DNA of 9,292 nt from positions 1 through 9,292 of the forward strand of contig DATKBT010000126.1 of NCBI GenBank assembly GCA_035546295.1. The letters are read 5' to 3'. Every line of letters starts with the position of its first letter. Positions within the stretch are counted from its first letter, which is position 1. The notes beneath the pieces are model-generated. The model saw nothing but the letters and a program-made list of their open reading frames with translations, made no database searches and was not told the origin of the DNA. The stretch is from DATKBT01 sp035546295. Lineage in GTDB: Bacteria; Acidobacteriota; Thermoanaerobaculia; Multivoradales; Multivoraceae. The position numbers and the translations under genes are program-made. Positions 6,101 through 9,292 of the stretch are shown here, piece by piece.

Positions 6101-9100
6101 AGACCAACAACCAGGCGAGCCTGCGTTTCCTGGCGGGCTCGCTGGGGCTCACCAATTTGCGTTTGCTGCCGGGAAGCCTCGCGGTCTCCCCCGAGCCCGC
6201 GCTCGAGGGCGCCGAGCTCGCGGTGAGCGCGACGCTCGACAACAACGGCGGAGCGCTCGCCGACGAGGTCGTCGTGGCGCTGTTCGAGGGTCACCCCGAG
6301 CAGGGTGGGGTGGAGATGGTGCGGATTCAGCTCGCTCCGCTCGCTCCGGGCGAGGTGCAGGGCTTCGATCTGATCGTGCCCGAGCTCGAGGGGCCGCAGG
6401 ATCGCGTGCTGTTCCTGGTGGTCGATCCCGATGGCTCGCTCGAGGAGGCGGTGGAGGACGACAACGTCCTCTTCCGCAATCTCGAGGTGCGCGGCTTCGC
6501 CGACCTCGCGATCGGCCCGGCGGCGCTCGGACTGGATCCGGCCTTCCCATTCCCCGGCCAACCCGCATCCCTCGAGGTCGAGATCGCCAACCTCGGTGAG
6601 CAGGAAGCCGCTGCGACGATGCTCGAGGTGTTCGCGGGGGATCCGCTGGCCGGGGGCGTCCTGCTGGCGAGCGCTCCGACCGCGGCGCTGCCCGCGGGCG
6701 CGCTCGCAGCGACCAGCGTCGTCTTCACCCCCGACCCGGCGCTCGAGCCGGGAGCCGTTCTCGAGCTCGTCGTGCTCGTCGATCGGGCCGACGTCGTGCG
6801 CGAGCGCTCGGCGTCCAACAACCGCGCCGTGCTCGAGATGCTGATCGGCGGCGGCGCCGCGAACGTCAGCGAGCGCTGGTTCTCGCCCAACGGCGACGGG
6901 GTGAAGGACACCACGACCTTCTTCTTCGCCGCACCGCAGAGCGGGACGTTCCGCGTCGAGGTGCGCGACGGCGAGGAGCGGCCGGTCGTGGCCTCGACCG
7001 ATCTGGAGGCCGGATCGGGAACGAGCAGCTTCCGGTGGGACGGCCGGGACGGCACTGGCCGGCTGGCGGCCGACGGTGACTACAGCTTCCGGCTGGTCGA
7101 CGGCGGCGGGGCGGAGCTGGCGCGGACGCCGGTGACCCTCGACACCGACCGGTCGCCGCTGCTCGATGCGATCGGGACCGCCTACGAGCACGTGACGGAT
7201 CTCACCTGCCAGGTTCCGGCGACCGGGAGCGACGAGCTCGCCTGGTCCGGCGACGAGCGTTGGGCGTTCTTCGTGGCCGGTCTCGGCGGCGCGCGGGGAG
7301 TCCATCGCGTCCGGGTCGACGGCAGCGGCCTCGAGCGGATCGCGAACCTCCCGGACCTCGACGTCTCAGCGAGCGACAGCGGGCGTTACCTGGCGGCGCG
7401 GGGGACGTCGAATCGGCTGTTCTTCGCCGATCTCCAGACCGGCGCGCGCTCGCACGTCGACCTGTCCACCCGAATCGATCGAGTGCTCGGCTTCGTGCCC
7501 GGCGAGGATCGGGTCGTGGCGCTGGCGCGCGACGCCGTCCACGCCGTCGACGTGGTGAGCGGCTCCGTCACGACCCTGCACGAGGCGGCGGGGGCGCGGT
7601 TCCGGTCGGTGGCGGAGTCGATGAACAGCTCGGCGCTGCCGAGCGAGAGCCGCCGGTCCTTCGCGCCCGACGGGAGCTCGGTGCTGGTGGCGCGCCAACT
7701 CGGCCCCGGGGCACGCTTGCTGGCCATCGACCTAGTCTCGACCGCGGTCCACGACCTCGGTCCGTTCAGGACCTCGGACCCGAGCTCGATCCGCTCGGCG
7801 ACCTGGCTCGACGGCGGTCCGCGGATCGCCTTGGGCAGGTTAGGTTCGATCGAGATCTTCGCCGGGAACGGCGCACCTCTCGCCAGCTTCACGATCCCGG
7901 AGCTGCCGCCACCGTCCACGATCGTCTTCCCGGGCGAAGAGCCGCAGCCCTTCCCCGACGATTACATCCACACCGGCTCGGTGGGTGATCTGCACGGCGA
8001 CGGGGGAGGCCGGCGGCTGCTGGTCGAGGTCCCATTCATCGTTTCGAGTCCCGAGGCGTGCATCGACGGAGCGCGCGAGACCTTCTGGGTCCTCGACCTC
8101 GGTCTCGGGACGTGGACCCGTCTCGACGACGACGACGATGCGCCCACGCCGGTGTTCGGCTGCGGCTCGTTCCACGTCGAGACGCGGGACGGCGGCGGCT
8201 TCGTCGAGCGCGCCGTGGTCCACCACGGGCTGCGCTACCGCGAGAGCACGATCGACCTGAGCCGACACCTTCCGGACGCCGGGGGGGAGCTCCGCGTGCG
8301 CGTGCGTCAGGCGGGCGGCGACAACGCGCACCTGGACAGCCTCCTGCTCGAGATCGATGGCGTGATCCTGCCTCCCACGTCGGCGGTGCTGGTCGGGGTC
8401 CCTGGCTCGGGCTCGACGTCGATCACGGCGGAGCTGGGCGCGCTCGATCACGAGGTGGCCGCCGTCGGTGACGCCACCGTCGAGGCGGTGTGGACGATCG
8501 ACGACTCGGAGCTGGCGGAGCGGCTCGCGAGCGATCCCCCGATCCATCTGCGCCTGATCGGACGCGAGGAGTACCTCGAGGGGCGCGAGGCACGACCGAT
8601 CGAGCTGCCGGCGGCGCGGCCGGACGGGCTCGAAGTCGTGATCGGCGCAGCCGGTGCGCTGGTCGTCGACGGCGAGCAGACCGTCGCCGATGCGCTGGGT
8701 GCTCCCCTGCTGCGCGAGCGCGCTCGTCCCGACACCGGTCACCCGCAGGGCAACGTGCTCGGCTGGGTCCGCTCCGACGGCGAGCGGCTCTACGCCGCGC
8801 TCGATTTCACGGTCGACAACACTCGCGACGCGGAGGGGGACTGGGGCGTGCTGCTGGTCGACGGCGGCTCGGGCTGGCGCGAGTTGCGGGTGACCGAGAC
8901 CGATTCCAGGTGGGGGCGCGCGGGCTTCGGGAGCTCGGGCGCCGTCGCCTACCCGCATCGGTACTACGAGTTCTCGATTCCCCTCGAGGAGCTCGGGCTC
9001 GAGGTCGGCGACACGGCCCGCGTGCGCTTCGCGGGTTACGGAACCGCGGCGCTGCTCGACGGCGCCGGAGCGGGCTTCCACACGATGAAGGCGCGAGGGT

Positions 9101-9292
9101 TCCTGGGCGATCGCTCGCACGTGCTGTTCGAGAACCGCGAGCTCGGCGCCGCCTCGCTCGGCCTGCGCCTGGAGCGTGCGAGGGACGTCGAGGTGCCGCT
9201 GTTCGCCGAGTGGAACGTCGCGCGGGACTTCCAGCCCACCGTCGTCCTGGCCGCCGCGACGTTGGCGCTGGGAACGACCGCCGCCCTGGTGG
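3190..9292 (+). CDS. Giant exported modular protein with HExxH metallopeptidase-like domain (3' end cut by window)
   Basis: The frame is open for 2034 codons to the window edge. GTG 3190 overlaps the upstream stop; GGAGAG (3172-3177) is a distant ribosome binding site. Residues 1-26 are a signal peptide (MKRRE, hydrophobic core, AQA). Residues 38-350 form a putative zinc metallopeptidase with HELMH (168-172), HWSF (198-201) and FNPFDLYLAGF (238-248). Residues 378-631 are an alpha/alpha toroid with five QW-type motifs (Q392, Q470, Q514, Q562, Q607). Residues 633-1219 are five CARDB-like domains. Next come a FlgD-type Ig domain (FSPNGDG 1231-1237, WDGRDGTG 1283-1290), a propeller-like stretch (about 1340-1570), a beta-rich segment and a DOMON/CBM9-like domain (about 1815-1955). 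It is probably secreted or surface-displayed, acting in adhesion, substrate binding or proteolysis. Peptidase activity is inferred from HExxH and signature resemblance; the third zinc ligand is not assigned. Confidence 0.9.
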   Translation, partial: MKRREHLAIASLTAIAFTALASAAQARQSAEATLVEVRGTVPVVDLIGDYDVMPGNGESRRVAREAVARAFYAGTSGLPMPDDYDFLIAFTTFDYELDDDPDDEREVAAFYLPVRNDTLGIGTPLLDDGVRFGSASRLQGYVDAGPLDGWVLDPLDPDFGELLSTVAHELMHRWSARVRFRLPDGTLSDELLGHQQSHWSFLADTGGGSLMYGNEWVTLGGDGPGDGRFVSGLLRDAFNPFDLYLAGFLEAHEVPPMRLIRSDDAAADDVAGPGIEIEGEEVHVSIDDVIAAEGPRDPPASTAQRQFRAAFVLVTRPGDEVTHRQVAAIERTALELQSRWSILTGGRSVLQTAAPLTLTDLEPGGPDPVRGGTVRPDPAVIADALDWLRSRQAPEGYWEDLLATRMRDTGVVLDVLGRLDALFSGESDALAWLGDESPSSTDGLARNVLALRAGGAASPSTLRDALRALQNADGGWGLGAGYQSDPLDTALALVALGSVDPAFAAGRNYLLAAQGPDGSWGTVAGGAGRIPATALALRALALGGVAATPEASAAFAWLATKQNPDGGVGDSPSTAHDTAWALSTLQAHGALDVIDAGIAAAFLSTRQSVEGSWDGSVYTTALAADALQRLAFPNLAFAMPPTFEPDPALDGDGVRFLVPVLNDGGVVAPATVLEIWNGEPGGAGAPVAVCALPSIVPGATHGCEAVWDTTGQAGSHRVVLLLDAAGTLAELSETDNRFELDVEIGVSPLEADLEVRAAEVLVDPASPSTLPAPVSVTAIVRNNGRTDASDVAVTLVLRTGAGAAGEELVGLEVLPLLTARSSLPVSFAFELTAPGASELVLTADPEGLLDEGRIDNNTATVPIETTPSLDLAVNATDLEVIGVPLPGATVQLRVQAHNRGTLDANEVALLVALDTVPVAGAPERTVLLDEPVQIPAGGSVVRQVPWTVDREGELDLVAVLDLGNLAPEADETNNQASLRFLAGSLGLTNLRLLPGSLAVSPEPALEGAELAVSATLDNNGGALADEVVVALFEGHPEQGGVEMVRIQLAPLAPGEVQGFDLIVPELEGPQDRVLFLVVDPDGSLEEAVEDDNVLFRNLEVRGFADLAIGPAALGLDPAFPFPGQPASLEVEIANLGEQEAAATMLEVFAGDPLAGGVLLASAPTAALPAGALAATSVVFTPDPALEPGAVLELVVLVDRADVVRERSASNNRAVLEMLIGGGAANVSERWFSPNGDGVKDTTTFFFAAPQSGTFRVEVRDGEERPVVASTDLEAGSGTSSFRWDGRDGTGRLAADGDYSFRLVDGGGAELARTPVTLDTDRSPLLDAIGTAYEHVTDLTCQVPATGSDELAWSGDERWAFFVAGLGGARGVHRVRVDGSGLERIANLPDLDVSASDSGRYLAARGTSNRLFFADLQTGARSHVDLSTRIDRVLGFVPGEDRVVALARDAVHAVDVVSGSVTTLHEAAGARFRSVAESMNSSALPSESRRSFAPDGSSVLVARQLGPGARLLAIDLVSTAVHDLGPFRTSDPSSIRSATWLDGGPRIALGRLGSIEIFAGNGAPLASFTIPELPPPSTIVFPGEEPQPFPDDYIHTGSVGDLHGDGGGRRLLVEVPFIVSSPEACIDGARETFWVLDLGLGTWTRLDDDDDAPTPVFGCGSFHVETRDGGGFVERAVVHHGLRYRESTIDLSRHLPDAGGELRVRVRQAGGDNAHLDSLLLEIDGVILPPTSAVLVGVPGSGSTSITAELGALDHEVAAVGDATVEAVWTIDDSELAERLASDPPIHLRLIGREEYLEGREARPIELPAARPDGLEVVIGAAGALVVDGEQTVADALGAPLLRERARPDTGHPQGNVLGWVRSDGERLYAALDFTVDNTRDAEGDWGVLLVDGGSGWRELRVTETDSRWGRAGFGSSGAVAYPHRYYEFSIPLEELGLEVGDTARVRFAGYGTAALLDGAGAGFHTMKARGFLGDRSHVLFENRELGAASLGLRLERARDVEVPLFAEWNVARDFQPTVVLAAATLALGTTAALV
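3691..3705 (+). other. HExxH zinc-binding motif of the giant protein
   Basis: The codons read His-Glu-Leu-Met-His (residues 168-172), the zinc-binding and catalytic signature of many metallopeptidases. A valine and alanine precede it, as expected for a helix. The following residues do not match the metzincin extension HExxHxxGxxH. Candidate further ligands downstream are His194, His198, Asp204 and Glu215. Confidence 0.7.
4321..5082 (+). repeat. Alpha/alpha-toroid repeat region (QW-type motifs)
   Basis: Residues 378-631 hold about six helical repeats. Motifs of the form Q-x-x-x-G-x-W occur at 392 (QAPEGYW), 470 (QNADGGWG), 514 (QGPDGSWG), 562 (QNPDGGVG, Trp replaced by Val) and 607 (QSVEGSW). 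Spacing between the last four is 44-48 residues. One degenerate repeat lies near 428-455. Such repeats build the barrel of prenyltransferases, squalene-hopene cyclases and the alpha2-macroglobulin thioester domain. I see no DxDD cyclase motif, so a structural or ligand-binding role is more likely than terpene cyclisation. Confidence 0.75.
5086..6846 (+). repeat. Five tandem CARDB-like adhesion domains
   Basis: Residues 633-1219 contain five Ig-like domains starting near 633, 752, 870, 987 and 1104, a period of 117-119 residues. Each ends in a conserved acidic-then-Asn signature before its last strand: SETDN (732-736), GRIDNN (852-857), DETNN (970-974), EDDN (1089-1092) and ASNN (1208-1211). 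Several have the usual core L-x-x-N-x-G near the middle. CARDB domains are extracellular beta-sandwich modules common in bacterial surface proteins. Only the first has cysteines (690, 703). The copies are well diverged, so the duplication is old. Confidence 0.8.

Noticed and set aside
2494..7305. A 1603-codon open frame on the minus strand
   Set aside because: It lies opposite the signal-bearing, domain-rich + strand genes. Its product is Arg/Glu/His-rich with no domain. Long antisense frames arise because stop codons are rare opposite biased GC-rich codons.
7840..9120. A 426-codon minus-strand frame
   Set aside because: It is antisense to the continuous 3190-9292 frame, which has recognisable CBM9-like sequence there; no domain is visible in the antisense product.

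Overview
The DNA is very GC-rich (about 70% by eye). Third codon positions in the real genes are almost all G or C. Together with large secreted modular proteins of the HExxH / CARDB / FlgD-Ig type, this suggests a free-living, GC-rich bacterium, for example Acidobacteriota or Myxococcota. That placement is inference; no marker gene is present. I see no mobile element, tRNA, rRNA or CRISPR array.

Layout, left to right, with all recognised genes on the + strand. Positions 1-297 are a leader region with a possible promoter, three tandem 12-bp repeats, a possible 28-codon leader ORF and a strong ribosome binding site. Positions 298-2037 encode a patatin-like phospholipase/acyl hydrolase with its Ser-Asp dyad intact. 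Positions 2038-2473 are a less GC-rich intergenic gap with small hairpins and no supported gene. Positions 2474-3193 encode a small exported protein of unknown function, carrying twelve tandem 4-residue repeats just after its signal peptide. Positions 3190-9292 hold a giant exported protein that stays open to the window end: at least 2034 residues, with no stop codon found when every codon was read.

The giant protein is the most striking feature. Its modules in order are: a signal peptide; a putative zinc metallopeptidase domain with HELMH; an alpha/alpha-toroid region with QW-type prenyltransferase/squalene-cyclase motifs; five tandem CARDB-like domains with a period of 117-119 residues; a FlgD-type Ig domain; a TolB/WD40-like propeller; a beta-rich segment; and a DOMON/CBM9-like domain. 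It overlaps the small repeat protein by 4 bp (GTGA), so the two are probably one operon, translationally coupled, and both exported. A joint role at the cell surface or outside the cell is inferred. The patatin gene has its own leader and is separated by 436 bp, so nothing in the sequence ties it functionally to the pair.

Several long minus-strand frames, including one of 1603 codons, are open only because stop codons are rare opposite biased GC-rich codons. They were not called.
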